Positions 16,497 through 25,478 of a stretch of DNA of 64,000 bases are shown one piece after another; the first letter of the stretch is position 1, and each line of letters opens with the position of its first letter. Position numbers and translations under genes: made by a program. The DNA is from Celeribacter baekdonensis (GTDB taxonomy: Bacteria; Pseudomonadota; Alphaproteobacteria; Rhodobacterales; Rhodobacteraceae): NCBI RefSeq assembly GCF_900102315.1, contig NZ_FNBL01000016.1:1-64000 (forward strand), written 5' to 3'. The notes under the pieces were generated by a model that worked only from the letters and a program-made list of their open reading frames with translations, was not told the DNA's origin and did no database searches.

Positions 16497-18668
16497 TCAG
16501 GTCGCATCCCCGCTGAGGAAGGCGGGCAAGGACGATGGTTCATCGCTCTCTGCCTCGACCAGAGCGTCTGCGGCGGGCACGTCGCCCTTCTCGGCATCGG
16601 GCGCATCGCCAATCATTTTGGTGTCGGCCTCCAACGCACCGGCAAACACCATCCCGTCGGGCAGCCAACGCGTCGTCCTTGCGACCGTGGCGGCGTCGAA
16701 CCCTTCCGTCTGACCGGCCGTTTCCGCAAAGGCCCGCTCCACGGCCGCGGCGAGATCACCCTTACGCTCGCGATTTCGATCTTCGGCGTAATCCTCGCCG
16801 ATCAGCTTGCGCGCCGTGGCCACAGCATGCCCCTTGTTGACCCGACCCCAGTAGTTTTCCGCGGTCGGGCGCCAGCAGGCCGCCACATCGACGTCGAGCC
16901 GCGCGCCGATCTCCTCGATGATCGGGGAGGGGCGATTGTCGGAGGAGAGCTGCGGCTTGACCGCCAGACCCGCCGCCCAGGCGAATAGCGCCTGCTTGTC
17001 GGCAATGGGCAGCGCCGACATGGCCTGGAAGTCCTCGGGTTTCTCCAGCTTCATCCAGTCCGTGGCGAGGTCCTGCTCCAGCGCCTCAAGCATCTTCTGA
17101 GCGACCGTATCCTCATGCAACACCTCGCAGTTCTGCGCCTGGAAGGCCCGGATCGAGATGTCGAGCGCCTCGTTGTTGTAAGACCGCCCCAAAGCCTGCT
17201 CGCAGAGCGCGTAGAGCATCGCATCGAACGCCACCTCGAAATCCGCCGCCAGATGCGCCCGAAGGATATGCTGACGCGTCGCGCGCAGATCGTCGGCGAG
17301 GCTTGCCGAAATCCCGTCCGCCTTGCGCAACGTCGCGGCCGGGTCGGAGGTCGGTGCCGGCGTCGAAGAGGTCGGCGGCGTCACGTGTGGCCGGGCAGGG
17401 GAGGGGGCGCCATCCACATCTGCGGTGGTCTCGTCAGGCTCGGGTGCCGCAGGAATATCCTCGGGCCGCACCAGGCCTTTCTCGACCCGCAGCGCTCCGT
17501 CATGGCCGATGGTCAGAACGACACCGGCGATGGCGCGATCTTCGTCTGCGTAAGGTTGCCGTTCGCGCTGCAGAGTCTCGATCTCGCGCAGACGCGGCTC
17601 GATGGCGTAATATTCTTCGGTTTCAGCGTCGGTCCAGTCCTCGCCGCCATTCTGCGCCGCCAGTTCTTCCTCGCGCACGATGAGGCGTTCCTCCTCGGCA
17701 AACAGGTCCGGATCGGGTTCAATGTCTTGCGGATAAACCCGCCCGAAACTGCGAAACGCGCCGTAGTCCACCGAGAGATGCACCTCGACCCATTTCCACA
17801 CTGCCTCGAAGGGTTTGGCCGCAGCCTGCAGTTTCTCGATGGCGAGGCGCTCGAGGAGCTCGGGGTTTTCCATATGGGCGCTGGCACGGTCGTCGAAGAG
17901 GTCGCGCAGCAGAACACCGCCCGCTGCCTCATAGGCCTCGATGCCGACAAAACGCCCGAGGGCTGAGTTCGCCGAATGCGCGGTCTCGGTGAGCTGGCGT
18001 TTGATGCTTTGAGGATGGATGTGATAGCCGCCCTTCACCGCGTTCCAGACTGCCAGTTGGCGATCATGGTCATCCGTCAGCGTGAAGGCCATCACGCATT
18101 CGAGGGTCAGATCGCCATCACGAAACTGCTCGATGATTTCGGGTGCGACACGGGCGAGTTTGAGGCGGCGGCGCACGAGGTCGACGGAGACGCCGAATTT
18201 CAGCGCAATCTCGTCCTCGCTGCGGCCCTCACCGATCATCTTCTCGAAGGCCTCGAATTGGTCGGCCGGGTGCATCGCAGCACGCTGGAGATTTTCCGTG
18301 GCAGAGGTGAGAATGGCGTTGCGCTCATCCTCGATGAGGCAGGGCACGGGAAGATCGGCGGGGATCACACCGTCATCGGCGAGTTGCTTCAGCGCCTTGA
18401 GGCGGCGACCGCCGGCATCAACCGCAAAACGTGTCTCAGACAGCGCATGAACCACCAGGTTCTGCTTGATGCCGGTCTCGCGGATGCTGGCGAGGAGTTC
18501 TGCGTCATCGATGGCGCTTGCGGCCACCTTGCGGACGTTGAGCGGGCTAGGCTCCAGCTGGTCGAGCGGGATCATCCGGATTTCGGCGGTGCCGTCAGGC
18601 GCGGCCGATCCGACGGATTCGGTCTTCTTTGAGGTGGTGGGTTTCGGGCGAGTTGCGGTCTTGGCCAT
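16497..18668 (-). CDS. Large ParB/Spo0J-family protein (not the RepB partner)
   Basis: A 723-aa protein from the ATG at 18668. The N-terminal 220 residues hold a ParB nuclease-like domain (LDQLEPSPLNVRK, then VDAGGRRLKALKQL and TENLQRAAMHPADQFEAF) and a KorB-type helix-turn-helix (DEIALKFGVSVDLVRRRLKLARVAP). The long C-terminal half is acidic with charged linkers and no named domain. With RepB this makes two ParB-type proteins on one replicon. Such long ParB-like proteins, found with the DUF genes downstream, are usual on these plasmids and probably act as DNA-binding regulators or nucleases. That role is inference. Confidence 0.85.
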   Translation of the reverse strand: MAKTATRPKPTTSKKTESVGSAAPDGTAEIRMIPLDQLEPSPLNVRKVAASAIDDAELLASIRETGIKQNLVVHALSETRFAVDAGGRRLKALKQLADDGVIPADLPVPCLIEDERNAILTSATENLQRAAMHPADQFEAFEKMIGEGRSEDEIALKFGVSVDLVRRRLKLARVAPEIIEQFRDGDLTLECVMAFTLTDDHDRQLAVWNAVKGGYHIHPQSIKRQLTETAHSANSALGRFVGIEAYEAAGGVLLRDLFDDRASAHMENPELLERLAIEKLQAAAKPFEAVWKWVEVHLSVDYGAFRSFGRVYPQDIEPDPDLFAEEERLIVREEELAAQNGGEDWTDAETEEYYAIEPRLREIETLQRERQPYADEDRAIAGVVLTIGHDGALRVEKGLVRPEDIPAAPEPDETTADVDGAPSPARPHVTPPTSSTPAPTSDPAATLRKADGISASLADDLRATRQHILRAHLAADFEVAFDAMLYALCEQALGRSYNNEALDISIRAFQAQNCEVLHEDTVAQKMLEALEQDLATDWMKLEKPEDFQAMSALPIADKQALFAWAAGLAVKPQLSSDNRPSPIIEEIGARLDVDVAACWRPTAENYWGRVNKGHAVATARKLIGEDYAEDRNRERKGDLAAAVERAFAETAGQTEGFDAATVARTTRWLPDGMVFAGALEADTKMIGDAPDAEKGDVPAADALVEAESDEPSSLPAFLSGDAT

Positions 18669-19274
18669 GATCAGAATCCTTGTCACGCCGGACCCGGAAG
18701 AGGCTCTCTCTATCCTTTCAAGCCCGGCACCCGGGCTTCCCTTCCTCTGGCTCTTGCTGGAACGAGCACAATGGTCGCTACCGCTCATTCGGCACAGAGT
18801 ATGTGCCAGACAGGCCCGCAGGCAGACCGCGCTCGGGGGAAGCCCTCGTGCTTCTCGGCTGGGCAGAGCAGGGGACGGCGATAGCCCGTCCTTCGGCCGG
18901 ACGGCGAAACGACACAGGGGGCCAGAGCGGTGAAATCGGGAAGGAGCCGCGCGCGGGAGGAACCGGATTTATACGCGGAGGCTGACGCGGCACGCGACAC
19001 CAGAGCCCCTGTTCGGGGCGCCGGCCGGATGGCAGATGGTATTCAGGATTGGAAACCTGCCAGCCGGGTTAGGGCGGAGCGGAGACCCGGCTGACCGCTG
19101 CTTCAAGCGATCGCGGTTTCGCCCGCGGTCTCAGCTCTAACATGCACGAAGGATCGTCTCCAGAATGGGCGGAAATGCCTCTTAGCGGTTCCGAGCGCAG
19201 CCAAGAGCCTGGTCAGCACAGGGCGCTGACGTACAAACCAGTTCATTTGGCAAGTTCCACGAATCCTCAAAGAA
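18669..19274. other. Long non-coding leader upstream of the ParB-like gene
   Basis: About 600 bp with no supported gene. An inverted repeat AGCCGGGT (19062-19069) / ACCCGGCT (19085-19092) has perfect 8-bp arms. The region should contain the promoter of the ParB-like gene and could contain its binding sites. No conjugation gene lies nearby to support an oriT. Confidence 0.4.
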
Positions 19275-19301
19275 GGCTCCACCGACCAAGCCGGTGGAGC
19301 C
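19275..19301 (-). terminator. Terminator after the 384-aa gene
   Basis: GGCTCCACCG and CGGTGGAGCC form perfect 10-bp arms with a 7-nt loop. On the minus strand TTCTTTG follows. It is 14 bp beyond the stop at 19315. Confidence 0.75.
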
Positions 19302-19314
19302 AAACCACGTTCAA

Positions 19315-20469
19315 TCACTCAAGGTCATTGCCACGAACAATGACCCCATGTTCTGCGTATGCGTCCAAAAGATGCCCAAGATACTCGCTGGTGCTGGTAG
19401 TAACATGTCCCAAACCCGGCCAAGCGAACGGAAACGTCATACAGGTTATCTCAAGCTCGAGTTCGATGCCAAGTTTGTCGGCAACCGCAATGGCCGCATC
19501 CGGGTCCTTGTCATCAGGCCACAGGTCTTCGTCGAAGGTAATCCAAGCATCGTTATCATCATCGACATTGATCTCAGCCAACAAAGCACCGAGCCGCTCT
19601 CCCGGGTTGGTGGCATCTTCAAGAAGCGCGATCCGTAGAAGCAAGGAAATACTCTCCTCATCCAGCCTCAGAGTTGGCCTGGAATCCACCACTTGGATTT
19701 TGGGTTCTGGACGCTTCCGATCATTGGTACATTCAACAACTTTGGGTTCCCCATCGCCGCCTTCCAACCACCACGGCGATGTGAAGATATCCAAAGGAGA
19801 GGCACCGCAACTCGGACAATGCCAAAGGTTTTCAGCGATCTGGGTGCCCGATATTTTGCCATCGCAGTGAAGACAAAACCATTCCGCTGCCCGGTCACCG
19901 TGAAGCGGGTGGACGACTTCGCCTTTGGCGTTTGGCTTGGTCGAACGCCGAGGCCAATCGGACGCAATGGCTGCACGGGTTTTCACAGCTTGGGCTTCCG
20001 CAATAGCAAGCGCCTTCTCAACGAAGCCGCTATCATTGGCAGGACTCGTCTCTTTGTGTGTGGTTTCGATCTCGACCCTAGGCTGCGAGAAATCCGCCTC
20101 TCCAATGAGGATGCGCCACCCATTGCCTTCCATGCGAATGTCACCGAAGGATTCGAATAGTTGGTAGGCATGCCCGTCAATCGCACCTGCTTTGATTGGT
20201 TCGTCGACGGGATGCGACATGCTTTGCTCAATGAATTTTGGCTCGCCTCCGAGTGAAGGGAAGAATTCACGAACAAAGGTCTCGGCCTTGGCAAGCTCCT
20301 CCTCGCTCGGCATCCAACCTTGCTTGGCCTTGACCGTGAGCGCCTTCCAATGTGGAAAGCCCAGCTCAGAGGCAACCGCATCGAGCGCTTCATGTTGATT
20401 TGCGCGCGTGGCATGTGCGTAGCGCTTTGCCAAGAGTTTCAGGTGATCGATTTTCGTTTTTGTCGTCAT
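19315..20469 (-). CDS. Uncharacterised zinc-ribbon protein (384 aa)
   Basis: Function not recognised. Residues 8-45 form a helical module (LKLLAKRYAHATRANQHEALDAVASELGFPHWKAL) that I associate with N-termini of several plasmid and mobile-element proteins. A zinc ribbon follows in the middle (WFCLHCDGKISG...WHCPSCGASPL, two CxxC pairs). The C-terminal third is acidic with a WITFDEDLWPDDKDPD-type segment. No catalytic motif, signal peptide or membrane span is seen. The gene is a single unit with its own terminator. Confidence 0.7.
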   Translation of the reverse strand: MTTKTKIDHLKLLAKRYAHATRANQHEALDAVASELGFPHWKALTVKAKQGWMPSEEELAKAETFVREFFPSLGGEPKFIEQSMSHPVDEPIKAGAIDGHAYQLFESFGDIRMEGNGWRILIGEADFSQPRVEIETTHKETSPANDSGFVEKALAIAEAQAVKTRAAIASDWPRRSTKPNAKGEVVHPLHGDRAAEWFCLHCDGKISGTQIAENLWHCPSCGASPLDIFTSPWWLEGGDGEPKVVECTNDRKRPEPKIQVVDSRPTLRLDEESISLLLRIALLEDATNPGERLGALLAEINVDDDNDAWITFDEDLWPDDKDPDAAIAVADKLGIELELEITCMTFPFAWPGLGHVTTSTSEYLGHLLDAYAEHGVIVRGNDLE

Positions 20470-20682
20470 TGTTCAGGTCCCAAAATAGGGATCCGACTAG
20501 GTGCCCGCTACTAACCAGATCCCGAAATTGGTCTGGGTTGTTCATTTAAGAATGAAGTGCTGCGTAGCTTTGCGTGACGGGCACACTGGCATGCACTAGA
20601 GGCCGAGTGAAATGTGCCGGATATCCCTAATATCGTCAAGGCGCCAATCCAATTGGACCGCACAAAAATTGTGACCGATAGG

Positions 20683-21690
20683 TCATCTATTGATTTCAAC
20701 CTCGAAGGCTTTGATCGAGTCTAGGATGTCATCAAAACGCGGCCCATCCCCGATGATCATCTCCTGCATCCCGGAATAATCCCGGCGCAGAGCAGCGGTG
20801 AGAGCCTCATTGGGCATCAATCTCAGCGTTCCGGGGCGTGCCGCATCGTAGTTTGCCCAGGCGGCTTTAAAGAAGACAGACTTGTGATGAGCCACCTGCT
20901 CCAAAAGATCCAAGCGACCGAGTGCGCGGGCCTTGGCCTCATGACCGATGAGCTGGGCCATATCGTAGTAGTGGCGTGACATTCGGTCGGCGAGAGGTTT
21001 GGCAGGATCCTGATGGTAGAGCATATGCAGGATCGTGGCCTTTTCCCAGAAGGTCCGCTCGACGCCCAACACGTTCACATCCACCCCGGCTGATCCCAGA
21101 AGACCAGGAAAGGCTTGATGAACATATGGCGAAATCTCGCGAACCTCGGCCGGCAAGTGAACCCCACGCGCTCCGAACTCGAAACGCACGATCGGTTTGA
21201 CATAGCCATCGGAGGTCTCCGTCAAAGACGGATAGGCAAAGAGAAGAGTTTGGGCGTCGTTCGGATCAACGGTCAAAGAGAAGTCTTGATCCAGGCTGGC
21301 ACCGAAAGCTGCATCAATCGCAGCCAAGAGCGGCCCAGAGACTTCAGCCTCTGCCGTCTCCTGGAGTTCTTGGAGCAAGGACTTTCGCTTTCCTCCGGTC
21401 AGATCGGGGTTTTCCGGATCGCGATCCCCTTCGAACCCCAACTGAGCGCGATCAAGGGACAAGTCCACGTCTTCTGAGAAGCGGTGGATCATATTGTAGG
21501 CTTTGGAGAGGGATGTCCCTCCCTTGAAAATCATATGCTCGCCAAAGGCGGGCAGAGCGAAAAGATGCTTCAGGGACCAACAAACCCAGAAGTCTTTCTC
21601 AACGATCGCCTTGGACATTCCAAGCTGTGCCGCGGCTTCTTGAAAGGCCTCGTCTCGTTGTTCGGGGGTGTCGTTGGCAAACTGATCCAT
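20683..21690 (-). CDS. abiEii: AbiEii/AbiGii-type nucleotidyltransferase toxin
   Basis: Toxin of a type IV (AbiE) toxin-antitoxin pair, 335 aa. The nucleotidyltransferase signature is clear: MIFKGGTSLSKAYNMI, then RFSEDVDLSLDRAQLG with the catalytic Asp pair, plus downstream EKATILHMLYHQDP and MSRHYYDMAQLIGH. AbiEii-type enzymes transfer nucleotides to RNA (tRNA in a studied homologue), which stops growth during phage infection or plasmid loss. The ATG starts 2 bp after the antitoxin stop, so translation is coupled. Catalytic residues seem intact. Confidence 0.9.
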   Translation of the reverse strand: MDQFANDTPEQRDEAFQEAAAQLGMSKAIVEKDFWVCWSLKHLFALPAFGEHMIFKGGTSLSKAYNMIHRFSEDVDLSLDRAQLGFEGDRDPENPDLTGGKRKSLLQELQETAEAEVSGPLLAAIDAAFGASLDQDFSLTVDPNDAQTLLFAYPSLTETSDGYVKPIVRFEFGARGVHLPAEVREISPYVHQAFPGLLGSAGVDVNVLGVERTFWEKATILHMLYHQDPAKPLADRMSRHYYDMAQLIGHEAKARALGRLDLLEQVAHHKSVFFKAAWANYDAARPGTLRLMPNEALTAALRRDYSGMQEMIIGDGPRFDDILDSIKAFEVEINR

Positions 21691-21692
21691 AC

Positions 21693-22289
21693 TCAGGCGT
21701 GCGCCACGATTTGCTGCACAACCGGGTGCATCCAGGCAGGCACATGTTTGCTTTGTTTGGAAAGCAGCACCCGATCCTTGTCATTCAGCGCACGGGCCAG
21801 CTGCCCGATCACCTGATCATCAATCCGGTCCTTACCAATATAACGCAGCGCCTGAAACACGGCACCGGTCCTTTGGCCCGCGCCAACGAGCGTCTTTGAG
21901 GACGCCTTGCGAAACTGGATCACCTGCCGACCAACTGTTTTTGTCCGGGTCGGGCCATCGGTCATATAGATCGGCTTGGACGGCACCTGAGTAGACAGCC
22001 CCAACTGATTGGCCGCCATAGCAGGGGAGGGTTGCAGCACCTGGTTGTCCTTGCGCGCCACCGCCTTCGCGATGTCATCCGCAGACGGCGACAGATAGCC
22101 GAAGCGCGGGCTTTTCTTGGGATAATCGTAGAGCCCACGGGTCAAGCGCCGGATCATGCCCTGATCGGCAAGGCGCGACAACGCCTGATCCACACTCGCG
22201 CGCGTCCCGATATCCAGAAAGTCCGAGGGCGCAAAGATGGCGCCTCGACCCTTTCCGATGATGCGTTGTTTGATCTTCGACATAATCAT
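21693..22289 (-). CDS. abiEi: AbiEi-type antitoxin (DUF6088)
   Basis: Antitoxin and probable autorepressor of the AbiE pair, 198 aa. The N-terminus is winged-helix-like (FAPSDFLDIGTRASVDQALSRLADQGMIRRLTRGLYDYP), followed by the antitoxin domain (AMAANQLGLSTQVPSKPIYMTDGP). AbiEi proteins bind inverted repeats in their own promoter and neutralise AbiEii without forming a stable complex. The ATG at 22289 is preceded by AGGAGATGAG. It is the first gene of the operon, with a good promoter 20-50 bp upstream. Confidence 0.9.
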   Translation of the reverse strand: MIMSKIKQRIIGKGRGAIFAPSDFLDIGTRASVDQALSRLADQGMIRRLTRGLYDYPKKSPRFGYLSPSADDIAKAVARKDNQVLQPSPAMAANQLGLSTQVPSKPIYMTDGPTRTKTVGRQVIQFRKASSKTLVGAGQRTGAVFQALRYIGKDRIDDQVIGQLARALNDKDRVLLSKQSKHVPAWMHPVVQQIVAHA

Positions 22290-22292
22290 GGC

Positions 22293-22454
22293 TCATCTCC
22301 TTGTCAGAAAATATGGTATGTTTTCCTGAAAGTCAATGTTGTGAATATCGACCAGTCTCCCAGGCTGAACACAGATAGCGCCATCCTCAAAGAAAATGAC
22401 TTGGTCTGGGCTAAAAAGCCTTGAAACCTGTTCGAAATAGCGATCAAGAAGCAT
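22293..22454 (-). CDS. Doubtful 53-aa ORF or gene end upstream of abiEi
   Basis: An open frame ends with a TGA inside the abiEi ribosome-binding site. It reads MLLDRYFEQVSRLF and ends ENIPYFLTRR. The frame is open further upstream, so this may be the tail of a truncated gene rather than a complete one. The abiEi promoter lies within it. No family was recognised. Confidence 0.3.
   Translation of the reverse strand: MLLDRYFEQVSRLFSPDQVIFFEDGAICVQPGRLVDIHNIDFQENIPYFLTRR
22308..22336 (-). promoter_or_regulatory. Promoter of the abiE operon
   Basis: On the minus strand TTGACT (22331-22336) and TATTTT (22308-22313) are 17 bp apart. The boxes flank an imperfect palindrome with CAGGAAAA on one side and TTTTCTG on the other, a plausible AbiEi operator. 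Confidence 0.6.
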
Positions 22455-22499
22455 GCCTTCGATTTTGCTGACGTCGCCGCACCCGGCCAGATCATGCCA

Positions 22500-23157
22500 A
22501 GATCAGAGACCATGGGCACCACGCCCGTGTTTCAGCATGACCCCGCAAATCAGCGTGAACAGCTCCACCGGGGCCCAGACCGTCAGATAGGCCGAGACAA
22601 CGAGGACGCTGATCCGCTTGCCAAGTGTGGATTCGGGGCGGAACCCGTTCATCGTCGGCACTTCAGCCGCTTTTGCCACCGCCAGCTAGGCCACCACAAG
22701 GGCCGTGACCAGACCGCCAACCAGCGTCAGGACATTCTTGTAGCCCGACTCGAAGGCCTTGGCCAAAGCCTCAGAACAGACATCGGCCCCAAGGGGAACA
22801 GCTGCGTTCCCCACCGGCACGCTATCTTGATTTCCAGAATCATCAGACCAGCGGCCAAGCGTAGAGGCCCAGCAACACAATGGCCAAGGCCGAGCCGAAT
22901 ATGGCAGAAAACGACATCTTCAAAAGACTATCCGCCAGTAATGCCATCGAAGATGGCACAACCCCGGGTGGCTTCAAGATTGAAATTAAACCAGTTTTCG
23001 CATACGATAAGTCCCTGATTTGTGTGGGCTGCTCCCCATCCCTGCGAATGGGGAGCAGGGAGTTGACCGCATGCCCACATGCGCTAGACTGCACGACAGA
23101 TGACGCCCGGTTCACGGGTACTGAAGAGAGATGAAACGTCAGACGACAAAGACGCAT
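22500..23157 (-). pseudogene. Degraded membrane-protein gene
   Basis: Minus-strand frames carry hydrophobic segments that look coding but are broken. LLKMSFSAIFGSALAIVLLG (near 22900) ends at a stop near 22843. A second frame gives GYKNVLTLVGGLVTALVVA, an in-frame TAG, then GKRISVLVVSAYLTVWAPVE. The simplest reading is one polytopic membrane protein split by a frameshift and a nonsense codon. The family was not recognised. Confidence 0.4.
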
Positions 23158-23239
23158 TGTGTCGCGTGACTGGCAACGGCGTGTGCCCCTTCAAATGGAC
23201 AAAGGCCGAAGATGTATTCTGGGTAAGGATGAAGCTGGA

Positions 23240-23506
23240 ATGAGTGTACACGGAGCTTTTACCTTCGATACCGACAACGTTGACCCGGCGGCCCAGTTCC
23301 ACATGCCCAGCCTGGTCGAAGAACCCGAACTGCAACGCATCGCCGTCCGGGTTGCGCACAATCACCCCGACGTCGTCACCGTGGCCGATTACCGGCGCTT
23401 GCCGTTTGAGAAACTGCGCATGATCCTGTCGAACTTGAAACTACCCCCCAGGAAGGTGCAGCGCTTTACCGCCGCCGTCTCGGTTTACACGGAAGCCGTC
23501 GACTAA
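23240..23506 (+). CDS. Doubtful small ORF (88 aa)
   Basis: Open frame from the ATG at 23240, behind GGATGAAGCTGG; the frame extends up to a GTG at 23159. It contains HMPSLVEEPELQRIAVRVA and ADYRRLPFEKLRMILSNL, with helix-forming composition. It lies in a region of broken genes. No family was recognised, and it may be a remnant. The following 230 bp hold another start-less plus-strand frame ending at 23738. Confidence 0.3.
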   Translation: MSVHGAFTFDTDNVDPAAQFHMPSLVEEPELQRIAVRVAHNHPDVVTVADYRRLPFEKLRMILSNLKLPPRKVQRFTAAVSVYTEAVD

Positions 23507-23771
23507 GGCGTGGCGCCGTGACCTGCCCGTACGGCAAGAAACTCTCAAGACCCGCCAGGCCCAACCGAAACCCTTCATAGTCCCTATCCTGATCATCATG
23601 CTTGCCGCCAAACCGTTTCTGGCGCAGCTGGAAACCGCTAGGATGGCAGCCAAACGGACCGCCATTGACCAAGCGGTCGAGGAGTTGAGAGGCAAGGCCC
23701 GAGATTTAAAGCACTGCCACCTCTTCCCAGCTTTTTGAGCGGTTACCCCGTCCAAGGGCACTGTGCCTCCG

Positions 23772-24635
23772 TCAGGGGCCCAAGGTCGGGATCGTGCCGA
23801 AGACAGTCTCGCGGCCGCAATAGGGCACACTTTCCTTTTCCACGGCAGCACGCCGTGGCGATTGCTTGTGACAGTAACACCAGCTAACCGGCGGCTCGTC
23901 CGGTAGGGTATCTCGCAACCATTTGGTAATATGCCAAGCGGTCAACAGACTGACCAGTTTTCCCTTCTTCAACCCCTCGAACATCTTCGCCACTTGTGCC
24001 AGAGGTTGGTTCGTTGTCCGTTTATACGACAACAGAAGCGCAGGATCGTCGGCAATTCGGGTCCACAGCTCGGGCCGGGGCAGCGCGGTTTCGAAAACTG
24101 ACAGGTGCAGGCTCAGCCCATGGGTCAGGGTCTGGTTGTGCTCGATATCCAGCTCGCGCAACTTTGCCTCGATCTGGTCCATCGACTGCTGATCGAGGCC
24201 TTCGACCTCATGTTCAGCGGACAGGGTCAGGCCCGAAACCTTGCCTGCCTTGATGAACACGGCAATCTGCAAACAGGTCAGCAACAGAAAGGCGTTGGAA
24301 AACAGTGTGCGTTCGTTGCGCCAGATGCGACGGATCTGCGGCTCGGGCAGCATGGTCCAATCCGCCGGGTTGTTCGGCGCGACCTGGCTCTTGACCTCAT
24401 CCGGCACCAGACGCGCAGCCAGATCGACCAGCGGCTTGATCATGTCTATGAACAGCGCGCAGTTGATAGCGGTAAAGCACCCGGCAACCTCTTCACGCAC
24501 CCCGGGCAGATAGCAATGCCGCCAGCGGCCATAGTCGTCCTGCCAATCGGGCGGGATAAAATGCGCGGGGGCCAGGTGCTGGGGATGCAGATAATCGTCA
24601 GGGTCATCCGAAAGCCATTTCGGTGACTGTTTCAA
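23772..24635 (-). CDS. Uncharacterised protein (287 aa) beside the ATP-grasp/STAND cluster
   Basis: Function not recognised. The N-terminus (KWLSDDPDDYLHPQHLAPAH) is rich in Asp, His and Pro. The middle is helical with moderately hydrophobic stretches (LFSNAFLLLTCLQIAVFIKAG), possibly buried rather than membrane-spanning. The C-terminus has a WCYCHKQ...PYCG cysteine motif that could bind metal. The gene is divergent from the YbaK-like gene across a gap of about 320 bp and may belong to that cluster. Its long clean frame supports it being real. Confidence 0.6.
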   Translation of the reverse strand: MKQSPKWLSDDPDDYLHPQHLAPAHFIPPDWQDDYGRWRHCYLPGVREEVAGCFTAINCALFIDMIKPLVDLAARLVPDEVKSQVAPNNPADWTMLPEPQIRRIWRNERTLFSNAFLLLTCLQIAVFIKAGKVSGLTLSAEHEVEGLDQQSMDQIEAKLRELDIEHNQTLTHGLSLHLSVFETALPRPELWTRIADDPALLLSYKRTTNQPLAQVAKMFEGLKKGKLVSLLTAWHITKWLRDTLPDEPPVSWCYCHKQSPRRAAVEKESVPYCGRETVFGTIPTLGP

Positions 24636-24956
24636 AATTTATACCCTCTTATCACCCCAGACACCCTTGTGCGTCCTATGAGGGCAAGTTCTCGCCCAAG
24701 TCGAGGTGTTCCGTCAAGAATTAACCTTAGCGCGGGGCGGTTTGGTGCAGTTCGGGACGGTTAGGGAAGAGCCACCGGGTGGCGCCTGTGCGCGACTTTG
24801 CCTGCCGGTCTGGCCCCTTATTTGCCGTCGCATACCCCTGTTCGCCGCCATTCATGTGCATGCGGCGGTGTGGGACGTGGTTCACACGCCCGTACAGGCA
24901 TGGGTGGCGTTTTCTATGAACAGAGGGATCAACGCAAGCAGAAAAGAAGAGGCCCG
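24636..24956. promoter_or_regulatory. Divergent intergenic region
   Basis: The gap between the 287-aa orphan (leftwards) and the YbaK-like gene (rightwards) should carry both promoters. I saw no clear operator or hairpin. The upstream extension of the YbaK-like frame (from 24798) is not used as coding because the ATG at 24957 has AGAAGAGG before it. Confidence 0.35.
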
Positions 24957-25478
24957 ATGAACAAACCCCTCAATCTTGGCGGAAATGCCACCCTTGCACG
25001 CCTGGCCAGGCTGCAGCCCAGCCTGCCCGCCGATGTGCCGTCCCGCTGGCCCGGCTTCCGTTTCCTGCGGATATTTCACCACGCCCCGGTCGTCACCTGC
25101 GACGATGCCGCGCGCGCGCGTGGCGTGCTCTTGGGTAACGAGCTGAAGACCATTGTACTCAGCACCCCGGACGGGCTGGTCGGGGTGCATCTGCCCGGCG
25201 ACCGGCGGTTGCATTCGCGCAACGTCAAGGCCGCCCTGGGCACCCGGCGCCTGCGCTTTGCTGATGCGGATGAGCTGGGCGCAAACGGCTTGGCACCCGG
25301 CCTGGTCAACCCGCATAGCGCCGGGTTCGTGCGCCGTCACCTGATCTGCGCCAGCCTGATGGGCAAGGCTTTTGTCACCACCAATGCCGGAGTGTTCACC
25401 CACGGCGTGGCCTTCGCTCCCCTCGACCTCACCTCCCTGACCCCCAAATTGATCGGAGACTTCTCCCATGACAACTGA
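24957..25478 (+). CDS. YbaK/aminoacyl-tRNA-deacylase-like protein
   Basis: A 173-aa protein with the YbaK/EbsC-type fold. It has an early TCDDAARARGVLLGNELKTIV segment containing the conserved Lys (about residue 64), a VHLPGDRRLHSRNVKAALG stretch, the ADELGANGLAPGLVNPHS turn and a C-terminal TNAGVFTHGVAFAPLDL. Family members remove wrong amino acids from tRNA. Here the domain stands alone and its gene overlaps the ATP-grasp gene by 11 bp, so the two are translationally coupled. That pairing suggests handling of an aminoacyl or aminoacyl-tRNA substrate for a ligase. This is inference. Confidence 0.75.
   Translation: MNKPLNLGGNATLARLARLQPSLPADVPSRWPGFRFLRIFHHAPVVTCDDAARARGVLLGNELKTIVLSTPDGLVGVHLPGDRRLHSRNVKAALGTRRLRFADADELGANGLAPGLVNPHSAGFVRRHLICASLMGKAFVTTNAGVFTHGVAFAPLDLTSLTPKLIGDFSHDN

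Noticed and set aside
18669-19274. Transfer origin (oriT) in the ParB-like leader
   Set aside because: An inverted repeat is present, but no relaxase or mating-pair gene is in the window and no nic-type sequence was recognised.
24798-24956. N-terminal extension of the YbaK-like protein
   Set aside because: The ATG at 24957 has a ribosome-binding site and matches the expected domain start. The extension is unlike protein sequence of the family.
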